Of a DNA stretch of 64,000 bases, positions 24,075 through 34,699 are shown piece by piece. The stretch comes from Neofusicoccum parvum. Lineage: Eukaryota; Ascomycota; Dothideomycetes; Botryosphaeriales; Botryosphaeriaceae. Within the stretch, counting starts at the first letter, position 1. Every line of letters begins with the position of its first letter. The notes beneath the pieces are model-generated. The model had not been told where the DNA came from. It ran no database searches and saw only the letters and a list, made by a program, of their open reading frames with translations. Position numbers and translations under genes: made by a program. The stretch is from assembly GCA_020912385.1 (NCBI GenBank), contig CP087219.1:1798001-1862000 (forward strand), written 5' to 3'.

Positions 24075-24479
24075 TTTGTCAAAGGTTACGAGGAGAGGAT
24101 GGATGTCTCACGCTTCAATGGGAGGGGATATGATGGGAATAATGGCATGGCAGTCCTCAAGTCTATATAGATGTTAATGTTATCGTTCTCTGAAGCATAG
24201 CTGTTCAAACCGAAAGCTCGGCAGCTCAGCATCCGGATCCTAGGCATGCCGAAGTAAGCCGAGATTTCTAAGCTTAACGCCGTGTTCTTTACTCACGACA
24301 CCATTCACATGAGTTGTTGCGCGACTGATGGACGAACGGCGGACGAATTGGTCCGTGACCGAATTCTGATTCGTCCAACTTAGCCATCCCGAACCCGAGA
24401 CCGTTGAAACAAGTCCCCACCAGCCTATGATTGATCAGCACCGTCTGACACCCTAAATCCATAAGCAGGAGAGGAGGCC
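24075..24479. promoter_or_regulatory. Divergent promoter region with a TATA-like box at 24163-24169
   Basis: The SDR (leftward) and the regulator relic (rightward) share this 405-base stretch. CTATATAG at 24163-24170 lies about 90 bases before the SDR start. The regulator may once have controlled the SDR; this is inferred from position only. Confidence 0.4.
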
Positions 24480-25953
24480 ATGAAGCGATTTTGCGTATCC
24501 GCTTCGACCCGTCTACCTAAAGCGGCAACGCCTCCGCCAACCGAAGACAGCCGAGCACTTTCCCAACTCCCTCAGTGGATGTGTGAACAAGATACAGAAA
24601 TGCCGACAGACCCCTGCCAAGAGGATTCGGGGGCGCCAACAACACGCCGCCAATTCGTGCCCAGGAGACCCCACCGCAAGTCACGTTTGGGATGCGGCAA
24701 CTGCAAGAAGCGGAAAATAAAGGTGCGCATCAGCTCCGGCAAGTCCGGCCCGGCACCTGGAGCTGATCTCCCTCCAGTGCGATGAGAGCCGGCCCTCGTG
24801 CAAGAACTACGGGAGCTTCTCTATCGTCTGCGACTATGATCCGGACAACCCAAACCAAGTCCCTCCGCACACGCACGCTTCACTCCCTCGGCAAAGCCGA
24901 GGCAGACCACGAACACGATGACCAGCCGCAACCCCGCCGTCTAGCAGCACCGCGGAGCGCTCCGCCGCGCTGACCGGGGAAGACGCAGCGCAAGCCGCGT
25001 TCGACGACCTGGACCTGCCGGCGGACGAGCTGGCGCTGCTCCGGCACCACGCAGCCACGGCGCGCGGGTTGGGGCCTGGCGACGCGTGGGTCGAGCAGGC
25101 AGCGCGCGTGCTGGTGCCGCAGCTGGGGCGCGAGCACCGCTTCCTCATGCACTTCGTCCTCAGCTTCGCGGCGCTGCACCTCGCGCGGCTGCAACCCGAC
25201 CAGCTGCCCCGCTGGGCCGCCGCCGCCGACCAGCACCTGGCCGGCGGCCTGCGCGGCGTCGCCCAGGTGCTGCCCGCGCTCGGCCCGGCCAACTGCCACG
25301 CCGTCTACGTGTCGGCCTGCTTCGTGTGCTTCTGCGCGTTCGCCCGCGGCCCGCGGCCCGGCGAGTACCTCCTCTTCGCCGCCCACGACGACGGCGACGA
25401 CGGCGGCGCCGCGTTTCTGCTGCTGATGCGCGGCGTGCGGCAGATCGTCGAGGCGGTCGGCGAGGAGGCTGTGTTTTCGGGCCCGCTGCGCGCCTGTCCG
25501 CGCCCGGAGCGTGCTGACCTGCCGGCGGGGCGAGGCCTGCACCGTCCGCGCCGCGTCGAGTGGGCGGGCCCTGTTGGCCGGCTGCGCGCCTTCGTCGCCT
25601 GCTCCGCCGACGCGTGCGCGGATGCCGTCCTCCGCGCCGTCGACGATCTGGCGCGGTGCTTCGGCGACACGTGCGGGGACGGGGGCGGCAGAGCCAGGCC
25701 GCAGGAGCAGGCTATCTTGGCGTGGCTGTTTCGCATCTCGACCCAGGATCGCTTCGTCGAGTGCCTGCGCCAGAAGCGGCCGCTCGCGCTGCTGGTGCTT
25801 GCTCATTTTGCCGTGTTGCTGAGGATGCTGGACCATGTGTGGTTCATGGCTGGGTGGGCCGGCCATATATTGGCTGCCATTCGTGATATCATTGGAGGAG
25901 AATATGGCGAGCAGCTTGCATGGCCGATGCAAGAGGTGGGCGTGCCAGGTTGA
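24480..25953 (+). pseudogene. Zn2Cys6 transcription factor with an in-frame stop and a missing zinc ligand
   Basis: Exon 1 (24480-24722) and the continuation from 24778 join through a 55-base intron placed inside the zinc cluster, as is common in fungi. The joined motif is LGCGNCKKRKIK plus CDESRPSCKNYGSFSIVCDY: five of the six cysteines are present, the fifth is Tyr (TAC for TGC at 24808-24810). The same frame then meets TGA at 24919-24921 in the linker and runs open again to 25953. The rest looks like the regulatory domain of Upc2-type factors (HRFLMHFVLSFAALHLARLQ; AVYVSACFVCFCAFARG). I tried introns that would remove the stop and keep the frame and found none. Both lesions are C:G to T:A changes. 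It is either a young pseudogene or has a splice form I did not see. Confidence 0.65.
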
Positions 25954-26490
25954 CGTTCCTCTGGGCAAACGGCGTTGATGAGACGCCGATGCGTCAGTGA
26001 TTCCTGGGATGACCCCAAAGACAACCGAGATGGCAATGGCGATGATAGCGGCATTGAGCGTCATGTAGTTCGGCTAGCGCAGTCATGTCTGATTTCGGTA
26101 AGCGAATGCGTAAAATCAAGCATAATCATTGGTGGGCATGGACCGCTTTCCTTAGGCATCTACAGGACATCAGGAGCCCATTTCTCGGCCGCCCCTCAAG
26201 ACAGGCAGACTTCATCCCTATTCGTATTATTCTTTGTCTTTGATGACTTGAGCTCCTCTTCTTAACCACTTTCTATGGCTCTGTGTCATACTAGGTGATC
26301 GGCTTTGATACTCCCGTCTTCCGGGTCCCATCTGCTTCATCATTGCCGCATTGACAGTGGGCCTTCACGTCGTTTGGACCAGACCGTGGTATTAAAAGGA
26401 CATCTGCTCGCACTTCATCAACTTCCACAAAGTAGCCACCAACTCCAGAGACGAAATCCTTCATATTTCCTTTTCCATCAGACAAAAATC
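25954..26490. other. Intergenic
   Basis: 3' flank of the regulator relic and upstream region of the NmrA-like relic. Nothing recognised. Confidence 0.4.
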
Positions 26491-27718
26491 ATGGTCAAAG
26501 TCGCGATCGCAGAAGCAACGTCAGGTGCAATCCTCCGTCCTCTGTGTGTTCTGCTCTTTGTAAACTGACTCGCTATTCAGCCATTGCGCAGGACGTCATT
26601 GAAGGGATTCTGGCCAAAACCAAGCATGAAGTGATTGCATTCACTCGCCAGGTATTATTCTTGACACATCCAGTCAGAGGCTGTTGCTTACATTTCGAAG
26701 CCGGTCGCAGAACCTGAGGCCAACGGGGTCCATTGGATCTAGGTGCATTGCCACAGCAATGAATCACTCCAGGAAGCTCTCCGTGGAGTGGAAGTTGTTT
26801 TATGCTTCTACTCCGGGGCTGAGGCGGTCGAGGCCATTGAGGCGCAGAAACGCCTCATTGACGCTTGCATTGCAGCTGGTGTGAAGCGATACGCACCCGC
26901 GGAATGGGCGAGGCAAGTTCATGAAGCCTTCAAAACGATGACCCACACATGCTAACGAGAGGGCAGCAACTGTGAAAGCAGCTTTAGCAGCTATGCATTC
27001 AAGAAAGACGTTCGCAAGTACCTCCAGGAAGTGAATAAGGAGCGCCAGGTAAGCTTTGGGGCAGAGGATTCCGTGTGAAATATAACTGCTAAACCCTACA
27101 ATAGATTCTGGAGTACACTCTCTTCCAGCCCGGCTTGTTCATGAACTACTTCGCTCATCCTCACCAGACCACCAAACACTGGTCGACGACCCGCATGTAC
27201 ATTGACTTAGACAACCGCCGAGCACTCTGTGCCGGCGACGGCAACTGTTCAATCACACTCACCACGGTCGAAGACATGGCTGGGGTGATCGCCGAAGCTC
27301 TGGACTACCAGGGCAAGTGGCCTGAGGTTGGTGCATGCGAGGAACCCACACCACCCTTGGCGAGCTTATTGAGCTTTCCCAGGCAATTAGAGGTAAGAAA
27401 AGCCATCTGAGACTCCTTGCACTCCACTCTACGATCCCACTAACAACGAAAACAACTAGGTCCCATGAACGTCGAGACGCTGTCCCCACAGGACCTCGCG
27501 GCCGGGGAGCTGAAAGCGTCCTGGTACCCCATTTCGAGCACCGAGCCATTCCACCAAGCCTTCAGGATCAATTTTCCAGGAACGGGACGATCGAGTTCTT
27601 GCTCAGCGCAGCGGATGGGTCGTGGGCGGTCTCGGACGAATGGAACAAGCTGCTTCCCGAGTACCGTTTCACCACCGCCGAGGAGTACCTGAGGGCCGTG
27701 TGGGAGGGGAAGCCTTAG
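26491..27718 (+). pseudogene. Broken NmrA-like/isoflavone-reductase-like NAD(P)-binding gene
   Basis: Starts MVKVAIAEATS and, after a short intron, continues AIAQDVIEGILAKTKHEVIA. Later parts are LRGVEVVLCFYSGAEAVEAI, DACIAAGVKRYAPAEWA, SYAFKKDVRKYLQEVNKERQ, ILEYTLFQPGLFMNYFA and SITLTTVEDMAGVIAEAL, which follow the NmrA/isoflavone reductase family. Lesions: TAG at 26740-26742 where the family carries Gln before the next strand (CAG to TAG), a one-base loss near 27334 before MRGTHTTLGELIELS, and a one-base loss in a C run near 27526. The C-terminal part WAVSDEWNKLLPEYRFTTAE is intact in the shifted frame to 27718. One intron in the middle needs a GC donor. A longer intron ending at 26742 could hide the TAG, but not the frameshifts. 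Confidence 0.7.
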
Positions 27719-28204
27719 GTGGGCATGTTGATTCTCTATATGGCACAGCTGGCGCCGAGGCTCCTGGTGTTTGCCTGCGTCTCGGGAGCTTCCACGCTTC
27801 CCTTTCGTACCACGCACAGTCTTTCGGGTGCGCTGCAAAGTAGTCATTCTGGAGCCAGTGTTTCGGCTGTTCATCGGTCATTCCAAGCAAGTAGTCTATG
27901 AAATCGTTTTCATGCAAAGCGTTGAAGGCCGACTGTCCGTGCCGCTGACTAGAAAGACAGCGTTAGGAATGAGACATTGAATATTTGATACATTTTGATG
28001 TATAAAGTGGAGCAGAGATTGCTCTGTTGCTGAAAGACTGAGCGAGAGATGTTTGAGAGCCCACTGTCGGTCGCCGAGTAAAAGCTGGATCAGATCAAGC
28101 GCATCGGTTGATACCCAAGGTTCGGATGATGGTCGAGTAAGAATCAGGTCGAGATCCTGTAAATTGGTGCTTCTCTTGGGGAAATAGCCCAGACTGCTGG
28201 CAGC
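27719..28204. other. Intergenic, with a weak ankyrin-like fragment on the minus strand
   Basis: A minus-strand frame from about 27950 to 27669 reads GQSAFNALHENDFIDYLLGM and onward, faintly like the end of an ankyrin-type protein, overlapping the NmrA-like tail. Too short to name. Confidence 0.2.
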
Positions 28205-28800
28205 TTATTTCATTTCGGTCATCTCCGTCTCCGCCCATATCTCGAGCTGGAGGATGTGTAGAGATTCTGTATCATCGGGAAAATACCGTTTCTGACCCTC
28301 CGCCCACAAATACCTTCTTTCTTGCTCCTCGAGTCTCCAGGTCATACTAGCTAAATAATCCCGTCTGTCCTGCACGCACAGCTTGCGTCGCTGGCAAGTC
28401 TTGCATACCTCCACGCCCTCGGCTCAGGCCTCACGCCAGTCAGCCCTCCTCTTCATCTTCCCCTCTCCAACCGCCAAGTCCACTACCCTCTCCCCCACAT
28501 CAACCACTGCCCTATCCCCATCTTTCATCACCGCCTCGGGCACAACGTTCCCGATCAGAAACTCATAGCTACCGCCAGCCAGCCGGCCGTCGATCAGCGA
28601 CGCGACGTCGCCGGCGAGCCCTGCGCCCACAATGCCCGCGCTGGACTTCAGCATCTCGGGCACGTCGGGCCCTCTTTGAGCCCTACCTGCCGGATTACCA
28701 CGACTGTCTTCTCGTCTGTCTTGATCTTACCGCGTTTGAGGACCGTGATGAAGGCGTCCTCGTAGAGCGATTTCTTGCACAATCCCTGAAGGCTGTCTCC
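28205..28800 (-). pseudogene. Fragment of an unidentified gene with an in-frame stop
   Basis: One minus-strand frame can be followed through SLYEDAFITVLKRGKIKTDE, VVPEAVMKDGDRAVVDVGER and VCKTCQRRKLCVQDRRDYLA to a stop at 28205. It is broken by TGA at 28424-28426, and no start is seen near 28800. The CxxC...C pattern and the charged, Trp-rich end suggest a once real protein. I do not recognise the family. A transposed or decayed fragment is likely. Confidence 0.4.
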
Positions 28801-28947
28801 GAGGTTAAGGAGGAGATGGCAAATTTCATGCTAAGTTACTTGATACCTTGTTGATACCTAACAGGTGGAAAGTAGCCAAGCGAGTGTTTTGATTGCGACT
28901 CGTAGGCAAAGTAACGGAGTAACCGAGAAAAGATGAAAGCCCTCGCT

Positions 28948-30841
28948 TTAGGAAATAATAACTTGTGTCCCACTTCCCTTCAGGACTATGTCTTTTCCGC
29001 TCAATTTTCCAACACCAACGCGCTCCCAATCACCATGATCTCGCTTCCCTATAGCGAGCACATAGTGCTCCTTCAGATCTTGAGCCCCCTCCAGTTTCGA
29101 TCTGCCGATCACGACACACTTCATTTCTTGTGAAACTGGTCTGTGCCCTTGATCGTAAATGATTTCCTCTTTTGCCAATTCTGAGAAGTCCCGGGCTACA
29201 GCACGGAGCATAATGTTTGCTGATCGATCAGCTGTGTGCCACTCTGACTGCTGAGACAATTTCTCGGCCCAGGGTGATTTGACTTCTCCCTTTTCCCAAT
29301 CCACCTTATCAAATGGCGCGTCGAGGTAGTCAATTGCTCCTTCATACGACATCCAGGACCATGACGGTACCTGAATGACGCTCTCCAGGTCGAACTGGAT
29401 CTTTTTCATCGTGTCCACACCCTTTGCTCGCATCCACAACAGGCTTCGTCCGAGATAGCTGTCGGCTCCAAAAATGCCGAAGCCGCCATGAACCCCAAGG
29501 GCGCGGATAAACCTGATCTCTAATCCAGAGATCGCAATTGGTCTATCCGTTCTCTTGGACAATGCGAGTCTTGAGTACTCCTTGTAGAAAGTCTCATAGA
29601 AGAAGATGATGCCTCCTTTCGTCTGATCCTGTGTACCCAACTTGGGAAAGTCCGGGTCACCGAACAGAAGTGCCGCCGTGCTGCTACTTGGATGTTAGTC
29701 ACGATGGTAACTAGTGGATTTGGAGGGGGGGCTTACTTCTGCATTTTTGTGAGCGTTTCGCAACGAACACCATCGCCACATTCCCAATACGCTTGCTCTT
29801 TCGCAAAATGGATTGTTCGGCGTGCCAGGGCTCTTTCCTGGTAAACCCAGCCACGCTGATTTAGCTCTGCTTTCGTGACATGGCGGTCGAAATTATCTAT
29901 TGCCTCACAAACGTAGAAGTGGTTTCCTAACTGGTCCGAGAGCGTGGCGAAATCTCGTGGCGGGGAACTGTGGAGAAAGCCGTCTGACATGCAGGAAGCT
30001 TGGGTTGCGGCAATTACGCAATATGCTGAGCTGAAAATGCTCTCCATGCACTTGGCTTGGTCGTTCCAGTCCTCCTTATCGGGCCCTTGGATGATGCAGA
30101 GAGAGTCGATCCAGAGGTACGAGATTCCGAGTTTCCTTGTCACCTTAACAGCATCGCGAAAGGTAGCCGGGAGATCGCTCATCCGAATGCCGCTCTTGTG
30201 TTTGTCGATGTTTGACCGCGTAGTCGAGAAAGGCGGATTGGTTGGGTGTTTGGTCCCCCAACGATGGGACAAAGCAATATAATGTGCACTTTTACCGGCT
30301 ATCTCAGAAAGTCGAACAAGCTCTGGATTCTCGTGAATATTCACTTCGATTACCCTCTTGGGCAGGGTTGTGCCCCCAGGTTGGCTTCCGGGCTTCGCAG
30401 GACAACAGCTATGCTTATTGTTACAGTGTTCAAGCCATTGCTGCATGACAATGAAACGGTGTTCACTTTCTCCATGCGGTGGGTTGGGGAGCGCGATTTG
30501 AATGTCTTTCAGTGGTTGCGCAACTTCTGATGGAAGATATTAGTATGAGCCAGGAGCAAAATTTTGTATATGTTCTTACCTGGACCCCTACAGATTGACA
30601 CAAGGGGAGTTTTGGTGCCCTCTTTGTTCAGTGTGGAGCCATCTCTAGCGAGTACGATAGATCCAGAAAATCCATTGTTATTGCAAGCCTTGTTGAGTAC
30701 GAGACACAGGCTACATGCTCGGGGCGCGCTGACGTCGAGTATAATATGCTCAATTCGGAGTGAGACATCAGTAAAATCCAAGTTTCGACAACGCTCGCAG
30801 AGTGTTTCCGTAGCTGATGTAGGGAGACCAGTCGAGTTCAA
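28948..30841 (-). CDS. HET domain (heterokaryon incompatibility) protein
   Basis: Exons 30580-30841, 29737-30526 and 28948-29680 sum to 1785 bases, 594 residues. The N-terminal part has a Cys-rich segment (LCERCRNLDF; CSLCLVLNKAC) common before HET domains. The HET core is seen in order: YIALSHRWGTKHPTNPP, LPATFRDAVKVTRKLGISYL, WIDSLCIIQGPDKEDW, YCVIAATQASCMSDGF and ELNQRGWVYQERALARRTIH. The C-terminal region is variable as usual; VIQVPSWSWMSYEGAIDYL is the typical 'PSWSWMS' block. HET proteins trigger growth arrest or cell death when unlike fungal strains fuse. The start codon lies 100 bases downstream of the stop of the kinase gene, on the same strand. Confidence 0.9.
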
Positions 30842-30940
30842 GTCGAGCTTGGATAATACCTCAACCGGGAATTTGTTGTCAATAGGGAACGTCCACGTAT
30901 CAGATAACTAAAAGATCTTAGCTTTCTGACTGGGCGCAGT

Positions 30941-33196
30941 TTATGTGGTTGACTGACATCCTACTAGAGATAAGTAGAATGATCCCTTCTGAAATTGTAT
31001 GTAGTATGTGGTAGAATTCCGATCGGTCTTAGGGATCTTTACATACATGCTATATAATGTTAGTCATCCAGACTGGATTCCATGTTGCATTAAAGTACTT
31101 ACCGACTAAGTATATAAGTTAGTTGAAAATAATTAGAATCTCCAATTCTTGACATCTTTTCACTTACATACTTGGATTGTTAGCAATTAACTCAAACAAA
31201 AAGAACAGGTTTACTCACAGTCTTTCATAATTAAAGTAAGTTCTAAGTTAAGTCAAATATCTATTAGATTTAATTAGTCAACTTACAGCCTATAGAGTAT
31301 ATATCAGCTGTTCTTTCTTATAGAATCAAGTATATTGGGATAGAGAAGCTTACGTTTTGGTTGTGACTCGGGACCGGAAACCGATGATCGACCACTGTTC
31401 CAGAATTTTGCGTAAATCCTTTGGTTGATGGTGTTCCCGGGTGTAGCCGCTCACGTCCACCTCCGATGGTGTTTGATTGTGGGACTTGAATGACTTTCGT
31501 CTCCGGACATTTGATGTCGCTTCTGTCTTTTCCTGTGAACAAGTAACCTTGGTTGTCCTTACCTTTCTTGATAATTCTCTCCAGATCTTCCTTGAGCTCT
31601 TCAGCAGTTGCACGAGAATTCGGCTGAGCTTCCCCTGCCCCCTGACCTGTTCGGCTTCCACTGCTTGGGGACCCGTTCCTTCGTACAACAAGAAGTTTCT
31701 TCTCCACAAGTTCGAGTAGATCGGATAGTGCAGTAGGTGCTTCTCCGTTGATCATCTCCTGGTCTTTCTTCATCATTTCCATCCAGCGCTTCGCAATACT
31801 GTTCACTTCCATGTGAGCACCAATCGCGACCTTGTAGAAATTCGTTTCCGTTCCCGATTGGTCAAGTGGTTCTTTGTCGAATTTTTCCAGTCCTGCATGG
31901 CCGTAGAGTATCCAGATGATGAACTCCAGAATAACGCATCCCATGGACCATACATCGTAGCGACGGCTCCTGGCGCCCAGGCTCGCGACGAAAGGATGTG
32001 CCTCCGGGCCTTCGTACTTCATGGTACCAAATCTCATGCTGGTCGCTGCTTTTCTGTCCTCGGTGACCAAGACATGGCGAACAGCTAGGCCAAGATCTGC
32101 AATCTGAAGAGTTCCTAGATCCATCCGATCATTTGTGCACCTGAACCTCAGAATGTTGTCAGGCTTAATGTCACCATGACGCCAGTGGCCCCCGCCATGG
32201 GAGGTGGAAGCCTTGTGCATACAGCACAATGCGTCAGCCAGGCCGTGGAGTTGCACAAGGACGCTTTCGATGAATTTGGGAGTGAGGGATGGTTTCTTGT
32301 TTTTCTCCCAGAAGCTTTGAAGGCTTCCTCCATCCGCCCATTGAAAGACAAGGTAATACCTCTTACGTCTGTTGAATGCACCGATAGCAGGAGTCAGATG
32401 TTCGTGTGAGGTTTTTTCTCCCTTTCGGATTGATTCGATTGCACGCAGTTCGATTTCCCATGCCGCCTCGGGTCGGGGATAGATGGGGTTGCTCGATTGC
32501 TGCAGTTCTTTGATTGCAACACTAAGCTCGGGCTCGTTCTTATGCAGTATTGGTTAACGTGTGAAAATGATAAGCTGGAGCAATACATACTGTTGAGACG
32601 ACTGTCTGATGGCTAAGGTGTATAGTCGCGTGTTGGACTTTGCTGAAGCCTCCAACATGGTTCTTGCTATTGTCTTCCTCAACCCATTCAAAGGGTAAGA
32701 TGGAATTTTCGGGCAGACTATGACGGAATTTGGCCTGGCTGAAGACAGGGACGAGAAATATCCATCTGTCATTGAAGAAACTTTGAACATGCTTGTCCAG
32801 TTCCCACACTGAATCGTCGTGCAGTAAGCCAAATGAGGAAGCATGGGAACATTTCGAATGTTGGAGGCGCTTGCATTTCGACATGTCGTCGCGTAGCAAA
32901 TGTTCGTCGTCAAAACCCTGTTCATGGAACGACTCCATAACCGGCAAGACATTCGCCTTAGGAGACGCATTTGCGTGAAGCACTGTTGCGAACACCCTTT
33001 TCGCCTTCTTTTGTATGAATTGCAGGAAATCCGGATCGACACCCTCTGGGAGGACAGTTTTGATGTTGGAATCAGAAAAGATTTGATCAAAACAGTCCCG
33101 TGGCAAGAACTGCCTCTTATCAAATCCACTCATCGTCAGCCTCGACGTAGTTGCGTTCAACAAAGCGGGTATCGTGCATAGTGAAAGTTTCTCCAT
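30941..33196 (-). CDS. Protein kinase domain protein with a multi-intron 3' tail
   Basis: Exons 32591-33196 and 31354-32538 are clear. With the proposed tail (five 3-base exons and 30941-30988) the sum is 1854 bases, 617 residues. Without tail splicing the frame stops at 31318. The N-terminal 170 residues are unassigned. Kinase motifs: HVGGFSKVQHATI (Gly loop), SVAIKEL (the ATP lysine), YYLVFQWADGGSLQSFW (hinge), HWRHGDIKPDNIL (catalytic loop, His-Gly-Asp in place of HRD but with the Asp, Lys and Asn), LQIADLGLAV (DLG for DFG) and MKYEGPEA then YDVWSMGCVILEFIIW (APE and F-helix). The key catalytic residues are present, so activity is likely. After the kinase fold comes a Ser/Gly/Gln-rich tail. 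MSGFDKRQ at 33133 is an alternative start. Its end is 100 bases from the HET start. Confidence 0.85.
30989..31353 (-). other. Array of six intron-like units separated by 3-base exons
   Basis: On the minus strand the kinase reading frame reaches AAC at 31354, then meets six units in series: 31353-31290 (GTAAGC...ATAG), 31286-31222 (GTAAGT...AAAG), 31218-31171 (GTGAGT...CCAAG), 31167-31106 (GTAAGT...TTAG), 31102-31050 (GTAAGT...ATAG) and 31046-30989 (GTATGT...TCAG). Lengths are 64, 65, 48, 62, 53 and 58. Between them lie exactly three bases each: GCT, ACT, TAT, TCG, CAT. Branch-site matches include GCTAACA, ACTAACT and ACTAACA. Every break is in phase 0, and the frame goes on as KGSFYLSLVGCQSTT and TAA. 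The stretch is AT-rich and the units are not copies of one another apart from the splice signals. Confidence 0.7.
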
Positions 33197-34699
33197 TCTG
33201 ATTGGCGGAGGGGGGTCTGTTCATAGTCAGCCATGGCAAGAGCCGCAAGACAAATGTACGTACTGTTAAGCGTGAGCATGAGGCCGATGGGCGTGTGGAA
33301 GGCACGGCCTGAGGAGTAGTAGGTTGCTTATCTGGCTGAGCTGCGTCTTTATATGTTCTCTCTTGCCTATCGATGTTACTCGATCGATGGCATGACAATG
33401 CGATTGTCGAAATGTGGCTGCAGCAGCTGGGTCATGCATGCCGATGGTACAGCTGATCCTTGAATGCAGAGCACCTTCTAAAGATGTAGGTTGCTAAGTT
33501 TGCAGCCTTGGCCCGGGTCTGGAGACATACTGTACGTTCATTGGCTGAAGACGAGGGGCGATACTGCCTCGTGATGCGTCGCATCGAAAGATTACCCCGA
33601 TCGAAACGAGGCAACGCCAGGGTAAGTGGGAGGAAGAAATGGAACTGTAGCGCCGGAAGTCGTGCGTCGACTTCCGGTGAGGTTGCGCGGCTAGGCCGCG
33701 GGCTGTATAACCGCTAATACTCGATGTTTTCACCTGCACGTTTGTTAAATTGACAAAAAATAATGTGTAGTCAGCAATTTCATAGAAAAAAAACAAGTCA
33801 GTGATAAATATGATGTAACAGTTTAATGAAAAGTCGTTACGAAAGTGCTAACGGACGTTCGGTAGCTATCTTACTTTGTAGCGTAATATGAACCCACCAT
33901 AATTATATGCATGCTTTTTCCTAGCTTAGTTTCTATAAATTGACTAAGTGTAGAAAAGTAGAGATGTTACAGGGTGACAAGGATATAAGGGAGCTCTGCT
34001 ACGTAATTCTACTAAGTGGAATTAACGTCCACGACCTTTTTGGACCTTTAGTGCGTTGGGTAGGCAGAGACCCCACTACAGTATCATATGTACGATCCAC
34101 TGCAAATTCGTCAAAAGAACTCACAATGAACGCTCATCCGTATCGAAACGAACTTTATTTTACCACCTCTTAGTAGCCAACTCCGAGTGCGGGGTAACTA
34201 GGTGTAGCAGTCTGGATGACGCTGTCGCCGTTAATTCGAGGCGTCTTATTCCGATGGACCAACCAGACATATCATTCTGCCATCGGAAATAGCTCACAAT
34301 GTTGCATGCATGCTTTTGGCGCAGATGATAGGCATCACTGCGCATCTAAGAGAACATATACTCTTTCGGATTCAACCGCATCTAGGCAGCAGTATCAGCC
34401 TCTTCAGCCTTGCCACGTACACTATGGTCATCCTCTTATATCAAAGACATGGATGAGTGTTAAGGTATGCGCCTTAACCCCTTTGGTCCCTCTGTGCCAT
34501 TTCACATAGTGCCACGACACATTCAGTGATACGCATTCAGAGCATACTTCTCCAGTAGGATGAAGCTCAGCATGGCGCTTTTGTCAATGCCCAACTCCAT
34601 CAGGGTATCTGAGACGGGTCAGCATTGTGTAACTGTTCATCTATGAGTCAGAACCCAATCTTCCTCTTGGGATATTCTCCTCAGCTCAGCTGGTGGAAT
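33197..34699. other. Intergenic, AT-rich in part, with two adjacent hairpins
   Basis: Upstream region of the kinase gene, then AT-rich sequence (33720-34200). At 33653-33677 a perfect 10-base inverted repeat has a 5-base loop; at 33686-33700 a second, 6-base GC stem has a 3-base loop. No gene is recognised. Confidence 0.4.
33347..33356 (-). promoter_or_regulatory. TATA-like element of the kinase gene
   Basis: Reads CATATAAAGA on the minus strand, about 155 bases before the ATG at 33196. Confidence 0.4.

Noticed and set aside
24880..26064. 394-codon minus-strand frame opposite the zinc-cluster gene
   Set aside because: No family motif; the plus strand carries the recognisable zinc cluster and regulatory domain in one frame.
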